A stretch of 64,000 nucleotides of DNA, taken from positions 2,604,001 to 2,668,000 of the forward strand of contig NZ_CP106738.1 in assembly GCF_025639885.1 (NCBI RefSeq), in the 5' to 3' direction. Made by a program: the position numbers and the translations under genes. Shown here piece by piece: positions 17,209 through 26,014 of the stretch. This DNA is from Roseovarius pelagicus. GTDB lineage: Bacteria > Pseudomonadota > Alphaproteobacteria > Rhodobacterales > Rhodobacteraceae. A model generated the notes under the pieces. That model saw only the letters and a program-made list of their open reading frames with translations, did not search any database and had not been told where the DNA came from. The stretch's first letter is position 1. Each line of letters begins with the position of its first letter.

Positions 17209-20200
17209 TCAGCGGGTGGCGCGGTATACGCCTGCGTCTGTTTTGGTCGCCAACCCTAGCGCGGTGAGGCTTTCTAACAGGGGCAGGACCGACGCGGCGC
17301 GACCGCGCTTGAACGTGCGGGCCAGCTGGTCTGGGTTCGCCGCCCCCATATCGGCCAGCGCGTCGCGGACGGCGGCGACCTGTTCGGGCGGGGATTTGGG
17401 CCATGCGGGTTTTGCCGCCTTGTCGATGATGCCGACCTCCATTTCGCCCTGCTGGCGGATATCGGCGGATTTGCCGTCGGGGTTCTGGTAGTCGGGGCGC
17501 AGCCAGCGGATATGGCCGCGCGCCTCTTCCATCGCCCGCTCGTGGTTCAGCGCGACGAGGCGGTGCAGGATGTCGTCGTCCGACAGGTCGGCGGGCCAGC
17601 CATATGCATCGGCGACGGCGGCGTCGATCCGGTCATGGATATCGGCGAGCAGGCCGATCAGGCCGTCATCATAGATCTGTTTATCCTTGCCCTCGATCAC
17701 GTCCCCCGCGCGGCGTTTTTCCAGCACGTTATACATCTGCGTCAGGGTCAGCTTGGGATGGGCGCGTTGCCGCTCCTTGCGATGGGCATCGAGTTCCTCT
17801 CCCAAGGCCCGCAGGGTTTCGGTCTGCGCCGGTGTGGGATCGGGGAAGGGGAATTTGTTAAAACAATCCGTATGGTTATAAGTCGGATCGTTACCAGCTC
17901 CCAACATTCCACCTGCCGCCAGTGCCCATTGCAGATGAAAGCGAGAACTAAGCATTGCTTGATAATCTGCTTGCTCAATGCAGATCACTACAATTTTGCT
18001 TTCGGCGATCGTATCAGCGGGAAGTTTTGAAAACAAACGGTGTTTAGCCGTTCGAGTTGTTCCAATAACACTGCTTATCCCTGCAGAGGCATTTCGAAGC
18101 TCTTCGTGCGTTCTCCCATACCACCACCAGTGTTCTTTTCTCCAAGGCTCACGGTTCTGGTCCCGCTCCGGTTTAACGGTATCCGCGACATGCTGAAGAA
18201 TTTCTGGGTGCTTTCTGCGAGCCTCTTGTTCGCACAGGGGATAAAGGTCAATTGCAAAATAGCCACGGCTAGACTGTGCTAAATCACGCCCATTTAGGTA
18301 TGGCCTAATTACCTCTCGGTTCACATGGTGCCTTTTTGAGATAAGATTCTCTGCCTCTTCAGGCGTGAGTATGAAGCCTGCACCGTGAAGCTTCATGCCC
18401 ATAAACGCTAAGGCCTTGTTCGCCTTCAACGCCTTGGCCCCCGCAACGTCCGCGCCGATCCGCAGGTTGCCGAAGATTCTGCCCTGCACCTCGTCAAAGC
18501 GCACGACGCGGCCTTCGTCCTCCGTCTCTCCCTTGCGTTCCTCCGCGATGGTCAGCAGCCGGCCCTCGGCGCGTCCGGCCCGCCCGACGGTCATGGCGAT
18601 GCGCACCGCCGCGCCCATGCTGGCATCGACCCACGGGTGATCGGGGATCGCATAGATCAGCGAAAGCGGCTTTTTCGGGTCGCTCAAATGCGGCTCCAGC
18701 ACTTTGCGATTGAATGTCTGGCGCAGCGAATTGGTGGTGATGAACCCGAAACGGCGTGCGCCCTTGCCCGTCTTGGGGTTCCACGCACGCGCGGCCAGCG
18801 CCGCCTTTTCCCACCAGAACATGACGAAATCGGCGGATTTGGGCATCTTGGGATATGCCTTCCACAGCGCCTCGGCATAGCCGTCGCCAAGCGCGTCACG
18901 CATCCGGCTGGCGCCGATGAACGGCGGGTTGCCGACGATAAATTCGGCCTCTGGCCATTTGGCGGCGCGGGGTTTGTCATAGTCCATGACCTGCACCCGC
19001 GCGGTGTCGTCCGGCACCTCTTCGCCCGTTACGGGATGCGGTTTGGTGGTGATCCCGTCCCAGCGCGTCACCGTCAAGCCATCCATCATGCGCGGCGTCG
19101 TTTCGCCGTGGTCCAGCACTGCATCGCGGTTTTCGATATTGTGGAAATCGCGCAGGACAGGTTCGGCAGGTGCGGCCTTGCCATAGGTGCGGAAATGCCA
19201 TTGCAGATAGCCGATCCACAGCACCAGTTCCGCCACCCTAGCGGCCCACGGGTTCAGCTCGATCCCCAGAAACTGGTGCGGGTCCACGGTAAAGCTGGCC
19301 AGCCCAAGGGCGGTCTGTTCCTCGCCCAGCTCTTCCAGCAGGTTGGTGACTTCGCCCTCCAGCCGCTTCATCAGTTCCAGCGCGACATAGAGGAAATTGC
19401 CCGACCCGCACGCCGGGTCCAGCACGCGGGTTTCGCACAATGTCCGGTGAAAGGCATGCACCACTGCCAGCGCGCTTTTACGGTCGCCAGTTTCCATATG
19501 GGTCATCGCGGCGGTTTGCACGTTTTCCCAGTCATGGCGCAGCGGTTCGATCACCGTCGGCATCACCAGCCGTTCGACATAGGCGCGCGGGGTATAATGC
19601 GCGCCCAGTTTGTGCCGTTGGCGTTTGTCCAGGGCGCGTTCCAGCAAGGTGCCGAAAATCGCAGGCTCGACGGTTTTCCAGTCCTTGTTCGCGGCACCGA
19701 TCAGAAACGCGATTTGTGCGGTGTCCAGAGGTAGCGCGGCAGCATCCGAGAACAGCCCGCCATTGAATTTCAGCACCTTGGATTTGAGGATGGGGGAGAA
19801 GCCGCCGGTGTTCATTGTCTGCCAGAGGGATTCCAGCGCGGCGGCGGCATTGTCGGTATCGCGAGACATTTCCCGCAGCAGGTCGGTGAAACTGTCGCGC
19901 GGGATCAGGTCCACGTCCTCGGCGAACATCGAAAACAGGCAGCGCATGAGGAAGGCGGCAACCTTGTCTGGTTCATGGCCTTGTTGCTCGAACGACCGGC
20001 CCAACTGTGCCAGTTGGTGCGCAATCTCGCGTGTGACCTTGGCGCTTTGCTTGGACGCGTCCAGCGATAGCGGATCATTCCATATAGCGCGGAACAGCTC
20101 CTGCACCTCGGGCTTTTCCAGATCTTCAAGGAAGATGCGAAAGCTATTGCCATCGGGGTATTGGGTGTAACCGTGCCCCTGCCCGGAGAAGTCTGCGTAA

Positions 20201-20664
20201 ATCTCGAACACATAGCCCACGTCACACACGATGATAAACGGCGGCCAACCGTCCTCACGGGCGATCCCACGGGCGTAATTGTCGGCCTGACCGCGCGCCT
20301 TGACCATGGATTTGTCCCATGTGCGCGACCCACGCACCCCATGCCCGACCCGTTTGACTTTTGGCACATCGGGCAGAGCCAGTTGGTTGTCGTCTGTCAC
20401 CTTGGCTTGTGACCCTTGTTTGGTTTCAAGGATGAATGCACCACGCCGGTAGAAATCGATGAATTTCTTGGTGGTCTCGCCAATGTTCGCAGATGCAACA
20501 GGCCGCTCAAGTCGGTAGTGGTCATTCGTTCCGGTGTCTGTCGCAGGCAGCGGCTTTTCCAGCCCCAGAACCTCGGTCAGTTCCGTCAGGAAAAGCGCAT
20601 AGTTGGCACGCTCGCTTCCGCCGGATGTAGACCATCGTTCAATAAATTCTGAAATCGTCTGCAT
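17209..20664 (-). CDS. Single-polypeptide restriction-modification enzyme, MmeI-like (Type IIL/IIG)
   Basis: 1151 aa. The N-terminal nuclease motif is D70 (FIDFYRR), nine residues, then E80-T-K82, the same D-X9-ExK spacing as the MmeI PD-(D/E)xK site. A helical connector (200-400) leads to a gamma-class N6-adenine methyltransferase with DPACGSGNF (about 416-424, SAM motif I) and NPPF (579-582, motif IV). The C-terminal region should be the target-recognition domain; around 17880-18400 its DNA is much more AT-rich than the rest. One chain would cut and protect. The ATG at 20664 begins MQTISEFIERW; the longer frame to 20718 lacks support. A Pgl/BREX-type methyltransferase is the alternative. 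Confidence 0.85.
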   Translation of the reverse strand: MQTISEFIERWSTSGGSERANYALFLTELTEVLGLEKPLPATDTGTNDHYRLERPVASANIGETTKKFIDFYRRGAFILETKQGSQAKVTDDNQLALPDVPKVKRVGHGVRGSRTWDKSMVKARGQADNYARGIAREDGWPPFIIVCDVGYVFEIYADFSGQGHGYTQYPDGNSFRIFLEDLEKPEVQELFRAIWNDPLSLDASKQSAKVTREIAHQLAQLGRSFEQQGHEPDKVAAFLMRCLFSMFAEDVDLIPRDSFTDLLREMSRDTDNAAAALESLWQTMNTGGFSPILKSKVLKFNGGLFSDAAALPLDTAQIAFLIGAANKDWKTVEPAIFGTLLERALDKRQRHKLGAHYTPRAYVERLVMPTVIEPLRHDWENVQTAAMTHMETGDRKSALAVVHAFHRTLCETRVLDPACGSGNFLYVALELMKRLEGEVTNLLEELGEEQTALGLASFTVDPHQFLGIELNPWAARVAELVLWIGYLQWHFRTYGKAAPAEPVLRDFHNIENRDAVLDHGETTPRMMDGLTVTRWDGITTKPHPVTGEEVPDDTARVQVMDYDKPRAAKWPEAEFIVGNPPFIGASRMRDALGDGYAEALWKAYPKMPKSADFVMFWWEKAALAARAWNPKTGKGARRFGFITTNSLRQTFNRKVLEPHLSDPKKPLSLIYAIPDHPWVDASMGAAVRIAMTVGRAGRAEGRLLTIAEERKGETEDEGRVVRFDEVQGRIFGNLRIGADVAGAKALKANKALAFMGMKLHGAGFILTPEEAENLISKRHHVNREVIRPYLNGRDLAQSSRGYFAIDLYPLCEQEARRKHPEILQHVADTVKPERDQNREPWRKEHWWWYGRTHEELRNASAGISSVIGTTRTAKHRLFSKLPADTIAESKIVVICIEQADYQAMLSSRFHLQWALAAGGMLGAGNDPTYNHTDCFNKFPFPDPTPAQTETLRALGEELDAHRKERQRAHPKLTLTQMYNVLEKRRAGDVIEGKDKQIYDDGLIGLLADIHDRIDAAVADAYGWPADLSDDDILHRLVALNHERAMEEARGHIRWLRPDYQNPDGKSADIRQQGEMEVGIIDKAAKPAWPKSPPEQVAAVRDALADMGAANPDQLARTFKRGRAASVLPLLESLTALGLATKTDAGVYRATR

Positions 20665-20766
20665 TCGTCGCGCCCATTGCTTGAAACTGACGATGCACAA
20701 GGGCGCAAACCAGCGCAATACGAATCTGTTGCAGGAACGATACCAGCCAAAATGCCCAAAAATCGG

Positions 20767-20788
20767 CTTCCGATAAGCTTCCGGATTT
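20767..20788. repeat. Right copy of the 22-bp terminal direct repeat
   Basis: Differs from 13041-13062 at one base. It lies inside the element 57 bases before attR. A nearby GCCGCAGCGC-type palindromic segment (about 20803) also has a relative near 12931, strengthening the case for protein-binding arms at both ends. Confidence 0.55.
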
Positions 20789-20844
20789 TTCCGAGTAAAT
20801 TTCGCCGCAGCGCAGAATCGCGTAACGCTTTGAAATTATTGCAT

Positions 20845-20892
20845 AAGTGGTGAGCCCGTCCGGGTTCGAACCGGAGACCTACTGATTAAAAG
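20845..20892. other. attR, within the intact tRNA-Lys
   Basis: Identical to 12861-12908 over 48 bases and contiguous with the tRNA-Lys 5' half, so the tRNA is restored by the sequence at this end. Confidence 0.9.
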
Positions 20893-20923
20893 TCAGTTGC
20901 TCTACCAACTGAGCTACAGGCCC
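20848..20923 (-). tRNA. tRNA-Lys (anticodon TTT)
   Basis: 76 nt with encoded CCA. The acceptor stem GGGCCTG pairs with CGGGCTC; the D arm is TAGCTCAGTTGGTAGAGCA; the anticodon loop is CTTTTAA; the T arm contains GGTTCGAACCC. It is the integration target of the neighbouring element. Confidence 0.97.
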
Positions 20924-21031
20924 ACTAGCGGCGTATCTAGAAAGTGCGCGCGGGGGGGTCAACCCCGAATCTGCCCTGTATTGCAGACCAATGCTGGATT
21001 CACGCCGGATGGGGGTTTATATGCGGCCTCG

Positions 21032-21866
21032 ATGGACACGCACGCAGATACCAGTTGGCCCTTTATGAAGATGCATGGGCTGGGCAACGACTTTGTCGTC
21101 GTCGATGCGCGTACGCGTGCGTTTGATGTTTCGCCGGCACTGGCTGTGGCGATTGGTGATCGGCATCGCGGTATCGGGTTCGATCAACTGGCGGTGATCA
21201 GCGCGGGGGCCGGTGACGCGCATCTGACGTTTTATAACTCTGACGGCAGTACCTCTGCGGCCTGTGGCAACGCGACGCGCTGTATCGCGCGCTATCTGAT
21301 GGATCAGAATGGCAAGGATGCACTGCACCTGACAACTGCGCGTGGTGATTTGTATGCTCGCGACGCAGGGGATGGGCTGACATCCGTGAACATGGGCGCA
21401 CCGCAACTGAACTGGCGCGATATTCCGCTGTCCGAGGAGATGGACACGCTGGAGTTGCCCATTGAGGGGGCGCCGGTCGCGACGGGTATGGGCAATCCGC
21501 ATTGCACATTTTTCGTCGAGGATGCCGAAGCTGTGTCATTGCAAGAGTTCGGCGGACGTTATGAGCATCATCCGCTTTTCCCCGAGCGCACCAATGTGCA
21601 GGTCGCATCGCTGATCGGGACTGATCATTTGCGTATGCGCGTGTGGGAACGTGGCGTCGGCGTCACACTGGCATCGGGGTCGTCGTCCTGTGCGGTGGCT
21701 GTTGCGGCGGCACGACGCGGTCTGACCGGCCGCGCGGTGCAGAATCGATCTGGATGGTGGCACGCTGATGGTGGATTGGCGCGACGACGGTGTGTGGATG
21801 ACGGGCCCGACGATGCATGTCGCCGACGGAGTGCTGACGGCAGCATTTATCGAGGCCGCGCGATGA
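21032..21866 (+). pseudogene. dapF: Diaminopimelate epimerase with a one-base insertion near its 3' end
   Basis: Homology to DapF runs from the ATG at 21032 ([21 protein letters not shown]) through [10 protein letters not shown] (first catalytic Cys) to [10 protein letters not shown]. At about 21743 (GTGCAGAATCGAT) one extra base shifts the frame. In the other frame the normal end reads [19 protein letters not shown] and so on to TGA at 21864-21866, overlapping mtaB by ATGA. The span is 835 bases, not a multiple of three. As written, translation would continue into mtaB in frame as a 694-codon fusion from 21032. The second catalytic position reads LASGSSSCA rather than the usual ACGSGACA. DapF makes meso-DAP and is normally essential, so a sequence error is the first explanation. 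Confidence 0.85.
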
Positions 21867-23113
21867 GTGTACCTGTCTTTTCCAACCACGGATGTCGCCT
21901 GAACGCCTATGAAACTGAGGCGATGAAGGAACTGGCGGCCACTGCGGGGCTGTCGGGGGCCGTGGTGGTCAACACCTGCGCTGTCACCTCCGAGGCCGTG
22001 CGCAAGGCGCGCAAAGATATTCGTCGCCTGCGCCGCGAGAACCCGGATGCAAAGCTGATTGTGACCGGCTGCGCCGCACAGACAGAGCCACAGACCTTTG
22101 CCGACATGCCCGAGGTCGACGCAGTGATCGGCAACACCGAAAAAATGCAGCCCTCAACATGGGCGGGGTTGGCGGGTGATTTCGGAACCGAACCGGTGCA
22201 GGTCGATGACATCATGTCGGTGACCGAAACGGCGGGGCATCTGATCGATGGATTCGGCACGCGGTCCCGTGCCTATGTGCAGGTTCAGAATGGTTGCGAT
22301 CATCGCTGTACGTTCTGCATCATTCCCTATGGGCGGGGCAATTCGCGCTCTGTGCCTGCGGGCGTTGTGGTGGATCAGATCAAGCGGCTGGTCGATGCGG
22401 GCTATAACGAGGTGGTGCTGACTGGCGTCGACTTGACAAGCTGGGGAGCGGATCTGCCTGGTGCGCCGCGGCTGGGGGATCTGGTGATGCGCATTCTGCG
22501 GTTGGTGCCCGATCTGCCACGTCTGCGGATCAGTTCGATCGATTCGATCGAGGTGGATGAAAACCTGATGCAGGCGATCGCGACCGAGCCACGCCTGATG
22601 CCGCATCTGCATCTGAGCCTGCAACACGGCGATGACCTGATTCTGAAGCGGATGAAGCGGCGGCATTTGCGCGATGACGCCATCCGTTTTGCGACCGAGG
22701 CGCGTGAATTGCGCCCGGACATGACATTCGGTGCTGATATCATTGCCGGGTTCCCAACCGAGACAGAGGCGCATTTTGAGAATTCCCTGCGGTTGGTCGA
22801 GGAATGTGATCTGACATGGCTGCACGTTTTTCCCTATTCGCCACGTCCGGGCACGCCTGCTGCACGTATGCCGCAGGTAGATGGGCCTGCGATCAAGGAC
22901 CGCGCGGCGCGGTTGCGCGCAGCAGGGGCTGTGCAGGTGGCGCGACATCTGAATGGGCAGGTGGGTCGCGTGCATCGCGTCCTGATGGAGAGCCCGCATA
23001 TGGGTCGCACAGAGCAGTTTACCGAGGTGCATTTTGATGTTGCCCAGCCCGAGGGTCACATCGTGCCTGCCCACATCGCATCCACCAGCGACACCCAATT
23101 GATTGCCGCCTGA
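21863..23113 (+). CDS. mtaB: tRNA t6A37 methylthiotransferase MtaB
   Basis: 416 aa radical-SAM methylthiotransferase that adds a methylthio group to t6A37 of ANN-reading tRNAs. The N-terminal UPF0004 domain carries three cluster cysteines (NHGCRLN, VNTCAVT, VTGCAAQ). The radical-SAM motif is CDHRCTFC near 148, followed by [16 protein letters not shown]-like C-terminal region ends the protein. The start overlaps the expected dapF stop (ATGA), and the stop overlaps the next ATG (TGATG at 23111-23115), so dapF-mtaB-paiB-like form one operon. Confidence 0.92.
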   Translation: MSVPVFSNHGCRLNAYETEAMKELAATAGLSGAVVVNTCAVTSEAVRKARKDIRRLRRENPDAKLIVTGCAAQTEPQTFADMPEVDAVIGNTEKMQPSTWAGLAGDFGTEPVQVDDIMSVTETAGHLIDGFGTRSRAYVQVQNGCDHRCTFCIIPYGRGNSRSVPAGVVVDQIKRLVDAGYNEVVLTGVDLTSWGADLPGAPRLGDLVMRILRLVPDLPRLRISSIDSIEVDENLMQAIATEPRLMPHLHLSLQHGDDLILKRMKRRHLRDDAIRFATEARELRPDMTFGADIIAGFPTETEAHFENSLRLVEECDLTWLHVFPYSPRPGTPAARMPQVDGPAIKDRAARLRAAGAVQVARHLNGQVGRVHRVLMESPHMGRTEQFTEVHFDVAQPEGHIVPAHIASTSDTQLIAA

Positions 23114-23736
23114 TGCATCCCAATCCCGTCTATCGTACTGAGACCGAAGAACAGAATCTGGACTTCGCCCGCGAACAGGGTTTTGGCGTGCTGGCGGTGT
23201 GTGCAGATGGTGCACCGTTGATTAGTCATATCCCCTTTGTGCTGAACAATGCGGGGGATACGGTCGAATTTCACCTCGTTCGCTCCAATCCGATCGCGCG
23301 ATTGCTGAAATCGCCCACATCGGTCCGCCTCGCGGTGCAGGGGCCGCATAGCTATATTTCCCCGGACTGGTACGGGGCCGATGATCAGGTGCCGACATGG
23401 AACTATGTCGCGGTGCATCTAACCGGCGTGGCTGAGTCGAGTCCCCAATCCGGTTTGCGTGACCTGCTGGACAGGCAATCGGCCATGTTTGAGCAACGCC
23501 TGCTGCCCAAGACCCCTTGGGAAGCGGCAAAGATGACGCCCGATGTGCTAGAGCGGATGATGCGCCAGATCGTGCCGTGCCGGATGGTTGTCGAGGATGT
23601 GCAGGGCACATGGAAGCTGAACCAGAACAAACCTGATGAGGTGCGACTGCGTGCGGCAGATCATGTGGACGGATACGGGATGGGTGCGGAAACCCGTCTC
23701 TTGGCGGCGTTGATGCGTGGGGCAGGGGGCAAGTAG
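23113..23736 (+). CDS. PaiB-like FMN-binding protein
   Basis: 207 aa, the PaiB / FMN-binding negative regulator family. Recognisable blocks are the HPNPVY start, SHIPFVLN, the GPHSYISPDWYG motif that contacts FMN, PTWNYVAVHLTG, and the C-terminal LNQNKPDEVRLRA. In Bacillus PaiB affects sporulation and protease genes, but in proteobacteria the role is undefined and may simply be FMN-dependent. Starts one base inside the mtaB stop. Confidence 0.85.
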   Translation: MHPNPVYRTETEEQNLDFAREQGFGVLAVCADGAPLISHIPFVLNNAGDTVEFHLVRSNPIARLLKSPTSVRLAVQGPHSYISPDWYGADDQVPTWNYVAVHLTGVAESSPQSGLRDLLDRQSAMFEQRLLPKTPWEAAKMTPDVLERMMRQIVPCRMVVEDVQGTWKLNQNKPDEVRLRAADHVDGYGMGAETRLLAALMRGAGGK

Positions 23737-23835
23737 CGTTCTGGTGCTGTCCGCGATGCATCGCCTGCCGGGCATAGACAGCCCCGATTGGGCGTCCTAC
23801 GGTCGGCGCGAACACCTAGTCAAGGAACGCCCCAG

Positions 23836-24438
23836 ATGAAGCTGTTATCCGCTATTCCGTCGCCTTATGGCCGCAAGGTTAAGGTTCTGCTGCACGAGAT
23901 CGGTGAAACCGACAAGATCGAGGTGGTGCTGGTTTCCACGACGCCGGTCACCACCGATCCGTCGGTTGCCGCGGCAAATCCGCTGGGCAAGATTCCGGCG
24001 CTCATTCGTGACGATGGTCCGGCGCTGTATGATAGTCGGGTGATCTGTCGCTATCTTGACGCGCAGGCGGGGGCGGGCATGTATCCCGAGGCGCGGCTGT
24101 GGGATGTGCTGACGCTGGAGGCGACTGCAGACGGGATCGTCGACGCTGCGATTTCGATGGTCTACGAGCTACGCATTCGGCCTGAAGAGAAGCAGTTCGA
24201 TGGCTGGCTGGATAGCCAATGGGCCAAGGCGAGTCGCGCGCTTGATGCGCTGGAGGCACGTTGGATGAGCCATCTGTCCGGGCCTGTAGACATGGGCCAG
24301 ATCAGTACCGCTTGTGCGCTGGGCTATCTCGATTTCCGGCATGGCACGCGCGACTGGCGCAATTCGCGCCCGCAGCTTGCCGCGTGGTACGCTGAGTTTT
24401 CCGAGCGCGAGAGCATGAAGGCCACCGCGCCCGAGTGA
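23836..24438 (+). CDS. Glutathione S-transferase family protein
   Basis: 200 aa. The N-terminal thioredoxin-like domain has the SPYGRKVKVLLHE helix and NPLGKIPALI with a following DSRVICRYLD (the GST Ser/Asp glutathione-binding motif). The all-helical C-terminal domain has the ALGYLDFRHGTRDWR helix. Substrate unknown. The ATG at 23836 follows CGCCCCAG without a strong ribosome site. It stands alone, convergent with the outer-membrane gene. Confidence 0.88.
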   Translation: MKLLSAIPSPYGRKVKVLLHEIGETDKIEVVLVSTTPVTTDPSVAAANPLGKIPALIRDDGPALYDSRVICRYLDAQAGAGMYPEARLWDVLTLEATADGIVDAAISMVYELRIRPEEKQFDGWLDSQWAKASRALDALEARWMSHLSGPVDMGQISTACALGYLDFRHGTRDWRNSRPQLAAWYAEFSERESMKATAPE

Positions 24439-24467
24439 CGGCGCAGAAAATTCGACGAAATTTCTAG

Positions 24468-24496
24468 AATCATTTCCCTCGGTGAAGAAAATGATT
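24468..24496. terminator. AT-rich hairpin between convergent genes
   Basis: AATCATTT (24468-24475) and AAATGATT (24489-24496) pair perfectly around a 13-base loop, between the GST stop and the outer-membrane gene stop. Weak stem; possible bidirectional terminator. Confidence 0.4.
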
Positions 24497-24509
24497 GGTC
24501 GGGGTTGGC

Positions 24510-25196
24510 TCAGAAGCTGTAGCTGACCCCGAAATTCACCGCGTGCGTGAACAGATCGGTCCGCAGTTTCGTCGGCGTTTGGCCGGGGACGGCGGGATCG
24601 GGGTCCACGGTGATGTCGTTGTCGGACCATGTGACCTGATATTCGCCGAACAGAGCCCAGCGATCATTGATAGAATATTTCATCCCGGCGATTCCGCGCG
24701 CGGCGATGCCCGTTGCCTCGTAATCGAAGGTGCGCCCGGTCGAACCGATGACCTGAATATCCACATGCGGGATGGCCATGCCGAGGCCAGCACCGACATA
24801 GGGCGTGAATTTTGATCCGCCAAATGCATCCGGCCACCGCTTTAGCACGTTTGCAGTAATGATATTGTGCCCGTCCGACAGTTCAAACCGGCTGGTGCCG
24901 ATCGCGGCCATATCGGCATTGCTGGCATAGGCCTTGGTATGGGTGCCTTCGATCCCGAATCCGAGGTTGTTTGCGGTCCACCACGTTGCCCGCGCACCGT
25001 AATAATAAGGGTTTTCCAGCGGGTTGCCTTTCCAGCTGAACTTGCGATTCACTGCGGTGCCGTTGGGCAGTGCGCCGGAAACGGTGCTGTCATCGACGCT
25101 TTGCACGCCCAGATACAGGCTTAGCTCAATCTCGGCAGCGGCGGGGCTGGCGAGCAAGAGAATCGCGGCTAGGGCGGTTTTGGCGGTATTCAGCAT
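24510..25196 (-). CDS. Outer-membrane beta-barrel protein (lipid A oxidase-like)
   Basis: 228 aa with a Sec signal peptide (LAAILLLASPAAA). Alternating aromatic beta-strands run throughout (YYYGARATWW, FTPYVGAGLGMAIPHVDIQ, RWALFGEYQVTW) and the chain ends in SYSF, the C-terminal phenylalanine required for barrel insertion. Length and the GAGLGxAIPHV pattern resemble the LpxQ/lipid A oxidase-like group often annotated in Rhodobacterales; a generic small OmpA-like barrel is the alternative. It is transcribed away from petABC with a 222-base shared upstream region. Confidence 0.75.
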   Translation of the reverse strand: MLNTAKTALAAILLLASPAAAEIELSLYLGVQSVDDSTVSGALPNGTAVNRKFSWKGNPLENPYYYGARATWWTANNLGFGIEGTHTKAYASNADMAAIGTSRFELSDGHNIITANVLKRWPDAFGGSKFTPYVGAGLGMAIPHVDIQVIGSTGRTFDYEATGIAARGIAGMKYSINDRWALFGEYQVTWSDNDITVDPDPAVPGQTPTKLRTDLFTHAVNFGVSYSF

Positions 25197-25418
25197 TACG
25201 GGACACTTTCGCTTTGCGGTTACTCGATTTTATCCTGCTTACACCCCTATGCGGGTTGTCTCAAGCGCGACAGAAGCGCGCGTGGTCTCAAATCAAAGTG
25301 ATTGCAGACTGGACGCCCTTCGCTGTGCCCGCTAAAGATCGCTTTGGAAAGGTTGCGGGCATCCGTGGCCCGTAACCCTATGGGGCGTTAGCCCGCCGCA
25401 ACCAATGGAGAATACCTC

Positions 25419-26003
25419 GTGTCCCACGCAGATGATCACGCAGGCACCCGCAGAGATTTCCTCTACTATGCCACTGCCGGTGCTGGTGCCGTCGCAACCG
25501 GTGCCGCCGTTTGGCCGCTGGTCAACCAGATGAACCCTTCGGCCGATGTTCAGGCTCTTAGTTCGATCCGGGTGCCGGTCGATAGTGTCGAGCCGGGCAC
25601 ACAGATCACGGTCAAGTGGCTGGGCAAGCCGGTCTTTATCCGTCGCCGTACCACGCCCGAGATTGAAGCCGCCGAACAAGTCGACGTTTCCAGCCTGCCT
25701 GACCCGTTGGCGCGTAACGCCAATATCGAGGACGGCGCGCCGGGTACCGATGATAACCGCATCCTGACCCCGCCCGAAGGCAGTGATTCTGCGCATGGCG
25801 AATGGCTGGTGATGATGGGCGTATGTACGCACCTTGGCTGTGTGCCGTTGGGTGACGGTGCCGGCGATTTTGGCGGTTGGTTCTGCCCATGCCACGGTTC
25901 GCACTACGACACAGCCGGTCGGATCCGCAAAGGACCCGCACCTGAAAACCTGCCGGTTCCCCCGGCTGAATTCGTCGACGCATCGACGATCAAACTGGGA
26001 TAA
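25419..26003 (+). CDS. petA: Ubiquinol-cytochrome c reductase, Rieske iron-sulfur subunit
   Basis: 194 aa. An uncleaved Tat-type anchor ([26 protein letters not shown]) is followed by the Rieske domain with CTHLGC and CPCHGSHYD, giving the two Cys and two His ligands of the [2Fe-2S] cluster, and the disulfide cysteines. It passes electrons from ubiquinol at the Qo site to cytochrome c1. First gene of petABC, 11 bases before petB. Confidence 0.97.
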   Translation: MSHADDHAGTRRDFLYYATAGAGAVATGAAVWPLVNQMNPSADVQALSSIRVPVDSVEPGTQITVKWLGKPVFIRRRTTPEIEAAEQVDVSSLPDPLARNANIEDGAPGTDDNRILTPPEGSDSAHGEWLVMMGVCTHLGCVPLGDGAGDFGGWFCPCHGSHYDTAGRIRKGPAPENLPVPPAEFVDASTIKLG

Positions 26004-26014
26004 GGACACGCGCA

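Larger units (their letters stand above)
12861..20892. mobile_element. 8.0-kb integrative element in tRNA-Lys (integrase, Rep-like, AlpA-like, MmeI-like R-M)
   Basis: Bounded by 48-bp identical direct repeats that both contain the tRNA-Lys 3' half; the intact tRNA lies at the right end. The cargo in order is tyrosine integrase, AT-rich unknown gene, AlpA-like HTH, small conserved-looking protein, Rep-like protein, palindromic repeats, and a convergent single-chain restriction-modification enzyme. No capsid, tail, relaxase or conjugation genes are present, so it must be mobilised by other means or be a plasmid-like or satellite element. The integrase lies next to the displaced tRNA fragment, at the end away from the intact tRNA. 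Base composition drops in the unknown gene and in the R-M specificity region. Confidence 0.88.

Noticed and set aside
20897..23113. A single 738-aa DapF-MtaB protein
   Set aside because: The join is explained by one extra base in dapF; removing it restores the normal ATGA junction. It includes tRNA sequence upstream of the dapF start.
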